From Anastrepha obliqua (taxonomy: Eukaryota > Arthropoda > Insecta > Diptera > Tephritidae): 64,000 bases of DNA. A program made the translations under genes and the position numbers. Shown one piece after another: positions 10,592 through 21,840 of this stretch. The stretch spans positions 17,236,044 to 17,300,043 of the forward strand of contig NC_072897.1 of NCBI RefSeq assembly GCF_027943255.1. The letters run 5' to 3'. How positions within the stretch are numbered: the first letter of the stretch is position 1; every line of letters starts with the position of its first letter. A model generated the notes under the pieces. It was not told the origin of the DNA. It made no database searches and was given only the letters and a program-made list of their open reading frames with translations.

Positions 10592-10976
10592 CGACTGGGG
10601 TAATAGGTCGACAAGGTTTTTATTATGTTTGTGATACTTTTAATTATACTTATAATACTTGTTCATTATTAAGTACCATGTCACGTTAGTGAAGTGCATC
10701 AGGTAGCCGTACTGTTCCCACACTTGTGCGTTTTCGTCCAATATTGAAATTTAGTTGGAGTTACTATAGTCCGTTAGTGTTTGCGTTAATGTGGTCTTCA
10801 AAAGGAATACCAACACTATCCTAAATAGAATAAGTTAAATACTTAAGCAGCTCGTTAAGTTTGACGAAGGTTGGCCTTTTGGACCCTCCTCCTCTTTACA
10901 AGAACGGTGGAGCCTAGGTCCTTTTCAACTATTTCTTCTGCGTATAACGGTGAGAGGTTATTGGTTATTTTTCTTA
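10592..10976 (-). pseudogene. integrase C-terminus and env start, errantivirus-like copy 1
   Basis: On the minus strand 10976-10856 encodes a basic, Leu-rich stretch (LSPLYAEEIVEKDLG and a following K-R-R-R) like the C-terminal end of gypsy-group integrase. From about 10850 down to 10592 the reading resembles the start of an env gene; it is cut by the hAT at CTCATGTG and resumes at 7940. Order and strand agree with gag and pol remains at 13130-14962. Stops are present. Integrase core and RNase H middle parts are missing. Confidence 0.55.
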
Positions 10977-10980
10977 TTAA

Positions 10981-11474
10981 CACATTGTGTGCGGGACACG
11001 TAAAAATACGTTTTTCGCAAACTGTGGGTAGAGCGCGGGTCACGTAGTTATACGTTTTTATAGATGGGTGGTAGAATAAGAGAAATAAAGATATACGGGT
11101 TATTAATGTTTGTTGTTACCCTTTCTCATACCTAGTATTACGATGTACAAACATATACAAATCAAAATAATAACGGTAAATTGTGTTTAACAGTAAACAT
11201 CATACGAGCAAATTTAAAAGCAATTCATTTCAAAACAACTCTTATTTCAGGTTTAGTTAAGTGGCGTAATTCAGAGTATACAGAAAGTAGCTTTATTTAT
11301 TATAATAACGATAGAGAATACATTCTAAGATAAAAATATAAAAGTTAAAAAAAGAAATCAGAGCTTTTTTAAATTTATACTGATTTTTAATAACAATAAA
11401 ATTCGCGCACATTTTTCAATAAATTACCCGCTCCAGCCGTAATGCACTGGCACAAAACGCCCGACCACAATGTG
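10981..11474. mobile_element. TTAA-site MITE copy 1 (494 bp)
   Basis: The element is bounded by TTAA at 10977-10980 and 11475-11478. Its ends are CACATTGTGTGCGGG and CCCGACCACAATGTG, an imperfect inverted repeat. TTAA duplication points to mobilisation by a piggyBac-type transposase. A second, shorter copy is at 19113-19424. The sequence 11204-11377 is present here but absent there. It sits in the 3' tail of the minus-strand RTE copy. No coding capacity. Confidence 0.85.
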
Positions 11475-11478
11475 TTAA

Positions 11479-13129
11479 TCAGCGCGATAACCGCTTACAC
11501 GATTTTTGCCGAGTTTAACAAAGCGCGCCAGTCGTTTCTTCCTCGTGCTTACCGGCTGTTGGGCACACCAAGTGAAGCCAGGGTCTAATCAGTCCTCCTA
11601 GAAGATGATGCATGCACCTTACCAGCTCCTCGACACCATATTTGAATAGCTCAGCCGGCAACCCGTCGGCACCCGCGGCTTTATTGTTCTTTAGCCGCAT
11701 TATCTCTATTCTCACCACGTCACAGTCGGGTAGCGGAACGACGGTTCCGTCGTCAATGCGCAACTGTCACAATTTAACTGGTTCAAGAAGTATCCCCACC
11801 ATAAATTAAGTATGCTCTGGATGTCAAACACCAGATCGCCGTCTTCGTTCTTACAAGAAAACGCCCGGTCTTCTGAAAGCCGTCAAACTTTCTGGTAGGC
11901 GTTGTTCCTATTGCCCAGCATTTCAAGCTTCTCGCACTCCAGTTTTTGTGCCTCTCGTTTCTTCTGTCAGATAATACGTCTTTCTTCCTTACTTAGCTCT
12001 CGGTAGCGATCCCACATGGATCGCGTTGCCCCCGAACGCAGCGTGGCTCTATAGGCAGCATCTTTTCCTTCTGCTGCATTCCTAGTCGTACCAACTGTTT
12101 TTACGGGCTCGCCGGAATCCGATTTCTTCTTCGGCGGCGGTACGTAGAGAACGAGAAATGTTGCTCCATTGCTCATGCATGCCGGATTTTTGGGCAGTAC
12201 TCTCTGAGACCAGGACTGAGTGTCGAGTGGCGAACCTTCTGGCTGTCTGTTGTGATTGCAGATTTTCGATGTTGAACATTCTTTGCGTAGGTAGATGTAC
12301 GTTTATTGCTGCACAGAGGCATGTGTGTAGATTGGCTGCAACCATGTAGTGATCCGAGTCGATGTTGGGTCCTCGGATCGTACGTAAAATATAAAACGTG
12401 AAGTCGCCAAGCACGATTTTATGTCGTGGCGGGGGCAGCGCTCATAGGAACGTTCCAAGCGCTCATAGAAGGAATCTTTGGTCGCATCGTCCTTCTCTTT
12501 CATCGAGGCGCGGGCGCAAATGAGCGAGATGTTAAAGAATCGCGCTTTGATGCGGATTTTTGAGAGACGCTCGTCCACCGGAGTGAACGACAGTACTTGG
12601 CGACTAAAATCTTTCTCCCACAATAAATCCGACACCGAATTTGCGCTCCTTTACATCGCAGCTGTTGTAGACGCCGCAGGGTCCATGGTTTTCTTGCTTT
12701 GCCCTGTTCATCACATTTCTTGAAGGGCAGCGATGTCAGCCTTTACTCTCATGAGGGCATCAACCAGCCGGGAAGAAGCATCTTCCTCATTAAGGGATCG
12801 GTCATTCCAGGTGTATGCCCTCAAATCGTATTCCTTAGTTCGTTTGCAGGGGTCGTCATCAGCGTAGGAAGTTCTCCTCCGAGGCTCTGTAAATGTTTTC
12901 ATTGGGAGTCCCAAACCCAGCGCACAACCAACTATCCTGGAACGCTTGCCTTCTCACGGTGGCTCACTCCCGAACGGGTGTTCGGAAACTACCCAGAGGA
13001 TATTTGGGCTAATCCCGGGAGTTGTGGGCTGCGTGAACCATATGTAGAAGAATTGTCCTGGGCAGTCCCAAGTGAATGGCGATCAGTAACTTTCCCCACT
13101 TGCATGGACTTCTACATATGGAACCATCC
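11479..13129 (-). mobile_element. internally deleted RTE-type LINE, minus strand
   Basis: This copy matches the plus-strand RTE at 43710-46941 in reverse. Its 5' end is near 13129 (matching 43712). It keeps the leader, the endonuclease (readings at 12914-12082) and the RT start (LKNNKAAGADGLPAELFK at 11763-11515). Near 11580 it jumps from the RT start directly to the last 100 bp, so about 1.3 kb of RT is missing. The MITE splits its 3' end, leaving a few tail bases beyond 10976. Stops and shifts break the endonuclease. It cannot encode RT. Confidence 0.88.
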
Positions 13130-13790
13130 ACGATGGCTTACACCATATAAACAGTTTCTCAAAGTATTAAGGGCCCACACAATGGCTGGTACTTTCCTTT
13201 CATTTGTTGCTAAATGTTCCTCTAACCGGAGCCCAAAACCGGGTTGTTGTAAGGGGCCCTTGATAAACGAGTGATGGCATTAGCGAGAAGGTCATCCACT
13301 TTTTTTATGTAGTCGGCTACGCTCATTGGAAATGGGTAGAGTCTAGAGTAAACCTGTTCATCCGTTTTTGCTGTAACTGTAGCAATTATATTAGTGTTAA
13401 AGGCTAGAGACTCGTTAGGTTTAGCGAACATCCTATTTTTATTTTTAATCATTTTACAAAACCGTTCACGAAGGGAAGAAGGAATATCTGCGCATCTTAT
13501 GCCTATAAAGCTTATGTTTTTAAGTTCGTAGTCCCGTAGTTTTTCAGTTCCAAAATCATGTCTTATTGTTCCTGTACTGAGGTCTATTTGAGCGTTCACT
13601 TGATTAAGCACATCAAGCGCTATTGTGTCATACTTGACAGTATAAAAAATTTGCACTCCCGCCAAACATCTTAACTCGACTTTTTTGTCTAACAGGACTG
13701 TCGCCGTACAAAAGCTTCAATACAAATTTCGTGGCCGGGATAATATTTTTTAACTCGGGTATTGGTTTGATGGAATTTTTTGATGCTCCC
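13130..13790 (-). pseudogene. pol relic (protease end, RT start, RNase H piece), errantivirus-like copy 1
   Basis: The frame 13665-13222 (147 residues) reads from the protease/linker region into the start of a gypsy-group RT (YSRLYPFPMSVADYIKK and SRAPYNNPV). Directly after that the sequence at 13220-13130 reads as an RNase H segment (TNER, AIVWALNTLRN). The RT palm with its catalytic Asp pair and the RNase H start are therefore deleted. At 13129 the RTE copy begins. The product would have been the element's replication enzyme; this copy is dead. Confidence 0.75.
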
Positions 13791-13980
13791 GCGTCCTTAC
13801 TGGTGGACGCCTTGATGGCCTATTATACGCTGAATTCACGGGAGTAGTGATTACCCTCTAAAAAATTCAATTGTTCTTGTTCAAGGTCTTCAACTTTGTT
13901 CTATAGGTAGCTTATTTTCTCGATTTACAGTACTAATTGCATTTTCTGCCCAGTAGCACTATCAGAATCTGCCTGTCGTT

Positions 13981-14962
13981 TTATCTGTTATTGATGTAAA
14001 CTAAAATTCGGCATATAATGATTTTTTGGGTACTGCTGCTGCCTTCGGGTTGTTGTATGTGATGGTTCTCTACACCAATTTGTGATCTGCCGTAGCATAG
14101 AGTCCGACGGATCAACATCCATGGGAGTAACTTGCTCCTGCCTGGCATTCCTATTTTCATTAAGTCTACGCTGTTTGTTTGCAAAATGTGGATTTCTGTG
14201 TTGCTGCTGCACCTTTTACTTCAGGTTAACATTTCTTCTTGGTTTATTTTGGTTTTAAATAGATGTTGCGAAATTTAAATCAAATATGTAACTATCTTCT
14301 CCTATTTGACACCATGGGCTAAAGCTAGAGCGTTGCCACAAAGAGGCCTTTTAAGACCTGATACGAAAACTTTCAGGGCATCCACTCTAAATTTTTCACA
14401 AAGTGATTCTGCTACTCTCTCATGAGTTATTATAGTCTTATTAGTGAGTAGAGTAATTTTTTCTCAACCTCGTCGAAATTCTGAGGTTACCCTGCGTAGG
14501 AGTTGTTATTTAATTAAATATATCGGACGTTTATCCGCGTTTGTAAAGTTCAGTCTCCCGGTTATCGCGTCGAAATTCAAAATTGTATTAAACGGTGCCA
14601 TAAAGGCATCAGCAGAACCCTTTAATTTATTGCTAACGATACCAACGGACTGATAGTGACTAGAGCTGCCCTAATAACTCTTAAGCCCTTCATATATTGT
14701 CGCCAAGACACATATGCACTTATTTTCCCGTCGAATTCTGGCAATCATTTTACCAGATCTAGGGGCTCATCACATATCAAGTAGGATAAGATTTTTACCG
14801 GCTTAAATGTTCTTAACGATTTGCCGGTGGTCGAAGCGGTCATTTGATTCTCCAGGCGTTGAAATTCAAAAGTCTGTCTTTGTTGTTCGAGAGCACTTGA
14901 AATGGCTGTAACTTGAAATTTAGCTATTTTTTCAAGAAGTCTTCTAATTCCGAATCACTCAT
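13981..14962 (-). pseudogene. gag relic, errantivirus-like copy 1
   Basis: A start-like ATG lies at 14960-14962 on the minus strand, followed by a broken frame with gypsy-type Gag features. The C-terminal part (14212-13981) is rich in Asn, Gln and Arg and carries a P-M-D-V-D-P motif typical of gypsy-group Gag. Middle parts near 14660-14400 correspond to the helical Gag core. Stops and shifts are frequent. No zinc knuckle is seen, which is normal for this group. Gag would form the particle that packages the element's RNA. Confidence 0.65.
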
Positions 14963-15369
14963 AGACTAAAAATCTGGATGTATTTCTTTTTTAGAATCAA
15001 TCAGTTACAATCGTTTTACAATATCGGAAGATATTTTCCTAATGCTCGTTGTAGTTATCCCCATTTTCATTTTTTCTGAAAAATTTGCTATCGTAGAATA
15101 ACTGAACTGAGAATTCTTTCAATATTTCCCTGAAAAAATTTAACTGTATTTTTACTTCAGAAACTATTATTTAATTCATAAAATTAAAAATATGTTCCTG
15201 TTTCAAATTTATCCAATCTCGTAGAATCACTCAAAAACAATATACTTTGTGCTTTTCTTTTAAAGACTTGATCTTTTATATTTATTTAAGAACCACTCTA
15301 CTAACAATTTGAAAACATTTTAGAACATACGAATTTCATTCCAAGAGATTTATTTTAATTTTAACGTTA
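14963..15369 (-). other. probable 5' leader of errantivirus-like copy 1
   Basis: AT-rich sequence upstream of the gag relic on the minus strand. It may be the element's leader or LTR remnant, but no LTR pair or primer site was recognised. Confidence 0.3.
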
Positions 15370-15498
15370 GAAGATTCGTAATAGTATATATTGTTACATT
15401 GTCCTGTGATAAAATTCAAATAAATCACTTACAATAACTCTCTGAGTTCGATGGATTGTCGAATAAAACAAAAAAATTAATGGCAACACACTTGCCTT
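15370..15498 (-). repeat. LTR-A fragment
   Basis: About 130 bp match the 3' half of the LTR-A long terminal repeat (compare 39420-39535 in reverse and 29730-29860). Shared blocks include AACTCTCTGAGTTCGAT and GAATAAAAC. Read with the integrase piece at 16099-16690, it forms a minus-strand LTR-A 3' end split by a LINE-J fragment. Confidence 0.75.
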
Positions 15499-16098
15499 AC
15501 TGCTGCGATTGCCCACTACCCTGATGGGGCGCCGTCGTTCACAGTACTGAAGGTCGAATCGTCTATCTGCTCTACCAAATGATGTCCCCTACCATTGTTT
15601 TGCAGGCTTGAATGCCAAAGATCGTGATGCGCATTGAAGTCACCTACAACCACTCGGTTCTAACATCTGATGAGCGCACCAATATCAGGGTGATAACCAG
15701 CTGGGCAGCAGGTAACAGGGTGTATGTAAATATAAAAAATTTCGAGCTCGGCTTCGTCTGACCGGACAGCTATACCTTGACATTCTAAGGAGCTTTTCTT
15801 GCGGTCAATGCCTTCGTCGATCAGACGATACTGCACTGTGTGCTCGTTCGCGATCTTGTCTGTGCCCGTTATAGTCGTCCCAGGTTATTAGGGAAAGGCT
15901 AGCGTGGAGCTTGGTTTGTTGGACCGCAGCTATTGGGATTCCGTGTCGGCTCATAAAGTCGACTATATCATCTAATGAGGGATGCGTGTGGTTGTCTATG
16001 TTTGGCCTGCTCTGCGTTTCGCTGTTGTTGTAGCGGTCTGATGGTGATGGGCGGCCGCGCCACGGGAGCGGTTGCAGGTGCAGGGCTCTGTGTGGACA
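15499..16098 (-). mobile_element. LINE-J copy 3 fragment (endonuclease region)
   Basis: Matches 5875-6190 of copy 2 and 1-520 of copy 1. On the minus strand it covers the proline-rich linker (near 16020-16095) and most of the APE endonuclease. It contains the linker and N-terminal endonuclease that copy 2 lacks, so it helps define the full family. Finger, leader and RT are absent. Frames are broken. It lies between LTR-A integrase and LTR-A LTR sequence. Confidence 0.8.
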
Positions 16099-16690
16099 TT
16101 CTCAGGACGCTTGTAGTTTTGGAGAAATCCCCTTATTTCTTTGCGGATTATAAAGAAGTACCAACTTCTTTCACTAAATCCTTCGGAGTTCACACCACGG
16201 TCAAATCTGTTTTTCATCTTGATACTTTTTAGTTGGGTATGGTGCAATTCACATGATGGGCAATTCTTCCATGTCATTCTGCAGCGGCTCTTCCAAACGA
16301 TAAATCCACCGGAAGCCTTAAATAGCTTCCGGAAATGGTAAAAGCAAGCGATTGGCCAGTGGTTTTATGTACAGCTGAGCGATAGGCCAATAGGAACATT
16401 TGTATGTGTTTGTCCCAATTTCGTTTGCACTTTCCAAATAGCTTTCGCATGTGCTCCACCAGAGTGTGGTTTAATCTTTCGACCATTCCATCTGATTGGG
16501 GGTGCAAGGTGCAATTCCAAAAAGGCAACACAGGTTTCAAAGTTCCTTCCTTGTTTTGAATGTAATTCAATAGGCATTCCAAACCGAGTCTCCAAATGCC
16601 ACTTACTGAAGTAGTCCTTAAAAACGAGGACATATTTGTTGAGAAGGACCATTTCCGTTGAGAACGACTTAAGCGAGGCAAGTGAGAGGA
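16099..16690 (-). pseudogene. LTR-A integrase C-terminal relic
   Basis: Frames 16681-16274 and 16277-16100 on the minus strand match the integrase region of the plus-strand LTR-A copy (42050-42480). Seen are HPQSDGMVERLNHTLVEHMRK from the catalytic core end, YRSAVHKTTGQS, LPVDLSFGR, and then KNRFDRGVNSEGF from the C-terminal domain. In the family this enzyme inserts the DNA copy into the genome. Frameshifts and loss of the N-terminal parts make it a relic. Confidence 0.85.
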
Positions 16691-17219
16691 GAAACAGATG
16701 CTTTTTCAACTTAAAAGAGAAATTCGTGACATTGGTGCATCCCGGAATATTCAAGTATTGGGAAACAGGATGAAAATAGAAAATAAATGGTTTAAATGGG
16801 ATAAACACAAAATATGGTGAGTGGTGAAGAGATGGCAACAAAAGTATTAAATAATAACTAAGGTAATAAATTTGACGATACAAGTCTTAATTTTTAATAA
16901 TTTAGCATTGAAAATGAGAAAACATAAAGTAAACTCAAAAAACTAAGAAATTGTGAAACAAAGACATTAAATAATCAAACGAGAATTACTTGTGAAAACA
17001 AAAACAAATGTAAAGGCATAATTAGTGAAAGATATCCAAAAGAAGTGCAGAGCTCAAGACTGATCTAAATATACTCTCGTATAAGAGGAGCATCAAGAGA
17101 TTTAGGGGCTCCTAAAACACTCAGGATAAAATACCCATTGTATTTAGAGCTCTGGAAAAGGGTGAAGATAGTCAATGAGGACAGGAAAAAAGTATCAGAG
17201 AAACAGATAGGAAACAATA
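16691..17219. other. AT-rich spacer, no feature recognised
   Basis: A-rich on the plus strand between the LTR-A integrase relic and the next LINE. No motif or repeat was recognised. Confidence 0.45.
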
Positions 17220-18060
17220 GAGGCAGAGACAAAGGTAGTTAGTCCTGTGAGAATTTTCCAGATTCTTTAGCAAATCTGTAAACATCCTCCAGTTTTAGAG
17301 AAACTCGTAATCTTGCTCTAGCAAAGGTACGACACTCACATAGAAGGTGCTCAGTGCTATCCGCCTCCTCCAAGCAAGACAGGCACATTGGATCCTCAAT
17401 TATTCCAATGGTGGTTATATGCTGACATCATGTGTTGTGTCCTGTAATAATACCGACTATCAACCGAACGTCTTTCCTCTAAAGTTTGACAGTTTTCTGT
17501 TCGGACTTGTCACAGAACACTTTGCAGTTCTGCAGCGTTCTAGACCAGTACATCGCTCTCTATGTAAACTGCATACATAATCGCTGATCCAGTTCATGAT
17601 TCCTGTGGAACGGATTCCGATTATTGGCTCTGGTCCTTGTGGTGGAACCGCTAATGTACGTCTGGCTAATTCTTTGGCAATCTCGTTTTCTTGAACACCT
17701 GAGTGTCCTGGAACCCATATAATACAAGTATGTTATGTCTTGCGACAGAATTGAGCTTCTTCTTACATTCTTGAACAACCTTCTGGTTTGCTTCGCGTTC
17801 TCCAGGGCCTTCAGTGCAGCCTCACTGTCACTAAAGACTCCAATCTGTTTCCCGCTGCATCTCCTCTCCGTTTGGAAAACATTTGCCACTTCCCCCATAG
17901 CATAATGATACTTATTACTATCGCTTAGGTACCATCCGTTTCCAAACCCTATTTCATTCTTGGGCCCAACGGTAAAGAATATATCCATCAAACCTCCTAG
18001 CAAGCATTCTGGATTGCTCCATTGCTCACACAGTCTGACATCAAATTTCCTTCCGAAGGA
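17220..18060 (-). pseudogene. LINE RNase H and C-terminal finger relic (R1/LOA-like)
   Basis: The minus strand from about 18003 reads as a LINE RNase H domain: an F-F-T-x-G-S-K start, a central FSDSEAALKALENA block (17870-17810), and a degenerate W-V-P-G-H-type block near 17710. After a frame change, a Cys-rich end is seen near 17390-17300 (C-L-S-C-L-E-E, then H-L-L-C-E-C). RNase H domains at the RT C-terminus are found in the I, R1 and LOA groups. The start region up to 18060 is unclear. Several shifts break it. Confidence 0.65.
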
Positions 18061-18355
18061 AACTATGGGTCGTCTTTAGGTGCCAAAGTGGATGCTGCTC
18101 ATATAGCAACTTAAAGATTTCTCTGTGTCCCAAAGTTCCATCTTCGTACCAGAAACTATATTTATATAGGCTTGTACTTTTATTGAAATATAAGTATTAA
18201 CAAGGTAAGTTTTTACTAAGGAATTAATTAATTGTGTATTTATTTATATTTTTTTGCCCGAAATCGACCACCTTCCACGCCAGTTAAAATACGACTCTCT
18301 CGTTCGCCGTTGTTGTCAACCAGGGTTGCCAGAAACACGAGAGAGGGAGTAGGGA
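18061..18355 (-). other. possible 3' LTR of the gypsy-like element
   Basis: Sequence directly downstream of the integrase stop on the minus strand. It starts TGTAATCCC near 18357 and has an AATAAA-type signal near 18190. No second LTR copy is in the window to confirm it, so boundaries are a guess. Confidence 0.3.
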
Positions 18356-20260
18356 TTACACCATTCCCACAACTCGGTCATCCTGCTGCGCGTTCGGCCC
18401 GAATGCGATGCTATCATCATCTGAAGATATTGACCATGGCTTCATATATTCAGCGCATGTAGTTGTCGTTTTTGGCCCGTAACCCAAGCCGATTTTTAAT
18501 ACATCGTACGTGTCATTTGATTTGATGCTTCTTGCTTCGTATGGTCCGAGATATTTTGGTTTCAGCTTAAGACCTACCTCGAACTGAGTTCTTTTTATGG
18601 CCACCAGGTCCCAGCGGTTATATAACGATGCTGGTTTTCGTTTACGGTCATACGATTTTTTGTTTTCTGCTTGCGGTTTCAGGATCTCCCTTTTCGCATT
18701 CTGTCGTAGCTCGTTTCTCTCCTCTTGAAAATGGAAGATCATTTCATCTTCGATGAGTTGCTTTAATTGTATGTCTTCTTTCTTTCGCATTTTTACCCCT
18801 ATCATCAATTCAAAAGGCGTCGTTTTTGTACTCCTTGCGTATGTTGAGTTTATAGCTTGTTGTACTTTTTCGACGTGCTTGTACCATTTGGATGGGTCGT
18901 CTGCACTCAATTTTGCCAATACGGAGTTAATTACCGCATTTAACCGTTCGATCTGTCCATTCGCACGAGGTAACCCTGTGGTTATTGTGTGATGTTTTAT
19001 ACCTTCAGCTTCGCAATAGTTTTGAAAGTCATCAGATGTAAAAGCTGCGCCCCGATCAGAGATTATATGGACTGGGTCCCAAATATCGCGTTCTGGACTT
19101 GTAGCCTTTTAACACATTGTGTGCGGGACACATAAAAATACGTTTTTCGCAAACTGTGGGTAGAGCGCGGGTCACGTAGTTATACGTTTTTATAGATGGG
19201 TGGTAGAATAAGGGAAATAAAGATATACGGGTTATTAATGTTTGTTGTTACCCTTTCTCATACCTAGTATTACGATGTACAAACATATACAAATCAAAAT
19301 AATAACGGTAAATTGTGTTTAACAGTAAACTGATTTTTAATAACAATAAAATTCGCGCACATTTTTCAATAAATTACGCGCTCCAGCCGTAATGCACTGG
19401 CACAAAACGCCCGACCACAATGTGTTAATCACCTCTTTCGCTGATGTCGTTTTAGTTGGATACAGCAAACAAAATTTTGTGAATCCATCAATCACTGCAA
19501 ATATATGTTTGTAAAGCTTGCTTGTCGCTTCCAATGGGCCAAGGAAGTCGACGTCGTACGTTTGGAGTGGTATTTCACCTTTCTGTAATAGATGTAGCTC
19601 ACCTTCCTGTTTACTTAGTTTTCTGTTTGAAATAATGCAAGGTATGCAGTTGGCAATGTGACGTTGTATCTTTTCTTGAACTTTTGGTACATAGTAATCT
19701 TTGGTTATCAACTCCTTAGTTTTCTTCACTGCAAAATGACCATTATTATGTGCTTTTCTGATAATTTCCCTTTGCATATTGGTGGGCACAGCAATTAGTT
19801 CGTCGTCACCTACAAGCTTGTACAAAATGCCACCTTTCGTAAAATAGTCGTTGAAAGTGGTTTTTTCGCGAAGAACATCTAAAATAACTTTGAGTTCATC
19901 ATCTTGAAGTTGCGCGCGGCGTAATCTAACCAAAGAATCATCGTTTATAGAAAAAACTGCGTAACGGCTAAGGGCATCAACGTGTCTCATCTGGGTGCTA
20001 GCTCGATGCTCTACTTGATAGTCTTCTATTAAAGGTAAAGGAAAATGATCTTTTATCATCACTTTATTTAGTCTTCGAAAGTCGATACACAGTCTTGGCG
20101 TACCATCACGCTTCTTTACCAACACAACCGGACTACAAAATTCAGAATCCGAGGCTTCTATTATGCCATCACTTAACCACTGTTCCACCTGACTGTCTAC
20201 AATGTGTTTTTCAGCTATAGGTAAACGTCGCGGCCTCGAAAATATTGGCGACCCATCTTT
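18356..20260 (-). pseudogene. gypsy-like pol: RT start fused to RNase H end and integrase
   Basis: The minus strand carries an RT beginning (MEQWLSDGIIEAS, CSPVVLVKKRDGT, CIDFRRLNKVM) at 20188-20020. It then jumps directly into a V-D-A-L-S-R-Y block, which is the RNase H/integrase junction, so the RT palm and RNase H are deleted. The integrase zinc-binding part and core start follow (KAHNNGHFAVKKT, DVDFLGPLEATSKLYKHI). A MITE at 19113-19424 interrupts the core. The C-terminal part reads 18919-18356 (188 codons), with a basic linker and a K-x-L-G-P-Y-E block. This copy has no polymerase. The frame that seems to run on through 19337 is a chimera with MITE sequence. Confidence 0.85.
19113..19424. 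mobile_element. TTAA-site MITE copy 2 (312 bp)
   Basis: Bounded by TTAA at 19109-19112 and 19425-19428 and nearly identical to copy 1 over both ends. It lacks the segment 11204-11377 of copy 1; the breakpoint shares the dinucleotide AC, consistent with a small deletion. It is inserted in the integrase core of the gypsy-like element. Confidence 0.88.
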
Positions 20261-21240
20261 TAAAATATTTTCATTTGAACATTTGTAAATTTTTGTTTAT
20301 TTGGTTGATAAGTTTTTACCATGTCGCGCACCTTTTGTTTTGATCCTATTTGGGCCATTTCACCGATATCAATTTCTGTTTCGTCCGCAGCTATGTTAAT
20401 TTTCATCATAAAAAACTTTGAATTATCATCACTGTCATTTTCTACTTTTTTGATATGCAACCCTTCACGATCTATCTTTACTTCAGCGTAAGCACAAAAG
20501 TTCTCTCCGATTATCACTCAACAATCTAGGAATTTTGAAGGTACAACCAACAATTCTAATTCATATATTTCGCCGTCTATCTCAATTTTATATTTCAACG
20601 AACCCATTAGCTTTACTGCATTTTTAGTGTCACACTCACCGAAGCCATATAGTGAAATATTACATTCCTTTAAATAAGGTTTATTCAACACATTATACAC
20701 ACTCTCAGTAATGAGGCTAAACTTACTCCCCGTATCAAATAATGCTATTAATTTTTTATAATTCATTATTACATCTTTGTTCATTATGCTTCGTTTTCCT
20801 GTAATAAGTCGTGTGTTTCGCTGAGCGTCTTTGTTTAAACTCTTATTGTTTGTGCAATTTTTAGCACTATATCCATACTCATTGCACTGAAAACACTTTT
20901 TACCCTTTTCTCTACTATCACAATTAACGCTTTTGTGACCTTTCGCCCCGCAATTGTAGCATTTAAGTTCATTTCTTTCGGTTTTGTTTATCATCCCCTT
21001 TTTTCCAATTTCTTTAGTATCGTTTGTTTTCACTTTTTCGCGTATTCCCTCATAACATCGAAGCTTTTCCTTAAATTCACGAATATTTTTTGCGCCATAT
21101 AGAATTGTCTTACTCACACTCATATCGCGTATACCATCAATTACGTATTGAATCAAAGCATTTTTTTCAATGTTTCCCCTTGCTGCTAACTCTTTCATAC
21201 AAAAAAAATATTCTTGCACGTTCTCCTCTCTTTTCATCTG
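20261..21240 (-). pseudogene. gypsy-like gag C-terminus and protease
   Basis: The frame 21237-20518 (240 codons) holds the end of Gag with two zinc knuckles (CYNCGAKGHKSVNC and CFQCNEYGYSAKNC; the second has Tyr where His is usual) and then a protease with the active-site triplet D-T-G (LIALFDTGSKFSLI). A TGA-like break at 20517 precedes frame 20517-20260, a linker that leads to RT. Gag would package RNA; protease would cut the polyprotein. The N-terminal Gag is missing: at 21240 the sequence changes to LINE RT, so the element is truncated or ends there by deletion. No 5' LTR was seen. Confidence 0.85.
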
Positions 21241-21249
21241 GCGTTAGTG

Positions 21250-21840
21250 GGATTATCAAAAGCCTCCTCAATGTCTATGAACACGCCCACACTCGTCAGC
21301 TTCCAGCCCGGCTTCAATCATGCTAACAAGATCGTGTAAGGCTGATTCACATGATTTTCCACTCCGGTAAGCATGTTGATTTCTACTCAGTGGACTTCTC
21401 GGCAATACTTTCACTCGAATATGTTTCTCCACCACTCGTTCTAGACTTTTCAACACGAACGATGCCAAACTGATTCGTGTAAGCCTTTTTGCTAGGAAAT
21501 AGTCGTCTTTTCCTGGTTTCGGAATAAATACTACTCTTACGCGTTGCCATTGGGATGGTATATGACCAAGAACCAGACAAGCTGTGAAGATCCTTTTCAC
21601 GGCCTCAATCAGCCTGTATCCTCCTTTCTTGAGCATTGCTGGATATATTCCGTCAGGTTCAGGGGAATTAAAGTTCCCAAAGGAAGACAAGGAAAACCTT
21701 ATCGATTCCTTTGTCACTATCCGACTAGCAATATCCCTGCTGTACCTAGAGGTTCCACGATCCTTACCGTTATTGTCAATGTCTTTCTCTGCTTCAGAGT
21801 AGAGCAATAAACGAGGTATCGATTGGAGCATTAAACTTTT
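21250..21840 (-). pseudogene. LINE reverse transcriptase N-terminal part
   Basis: The frame 21831-21268 (187 codons) is the start of an RT of LOA/R1 style: PDGIYPAMLKKGG, GHIPSQWQRVRVVFIPKPGK, and HAYRSGKSCESALHDL. It runs up to a V-F-I-D-I-E-E-A-F block near 21255, which carries the first catalytic Asp. There it stops at the junction with the gypsy-like element. The YxDD part is not present nearby. The endonuclease piece at 22441-22740 is probably its upstream part, since strand and order agree, with a SINE between. Confidence 0.78.

Noticed and set aside
12699..13274. 191-codon plus-strand frame
   Set aside because: It is the antisense of the RTE leader and endonuclease start and has no family motif.
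15996..16277. 93-codon minus-strand frame as a gene
   Set aside because: It fuses LTR-A integrase with LINE-J linker sequence across an insertion junction.
19337..20188. One 283-codon minus-strand frame as a single protein
   Set aside because: Its C-terminal end is MITE sequence, and its middle is an RT-to-RNase H deletion junction; it is a chimera.
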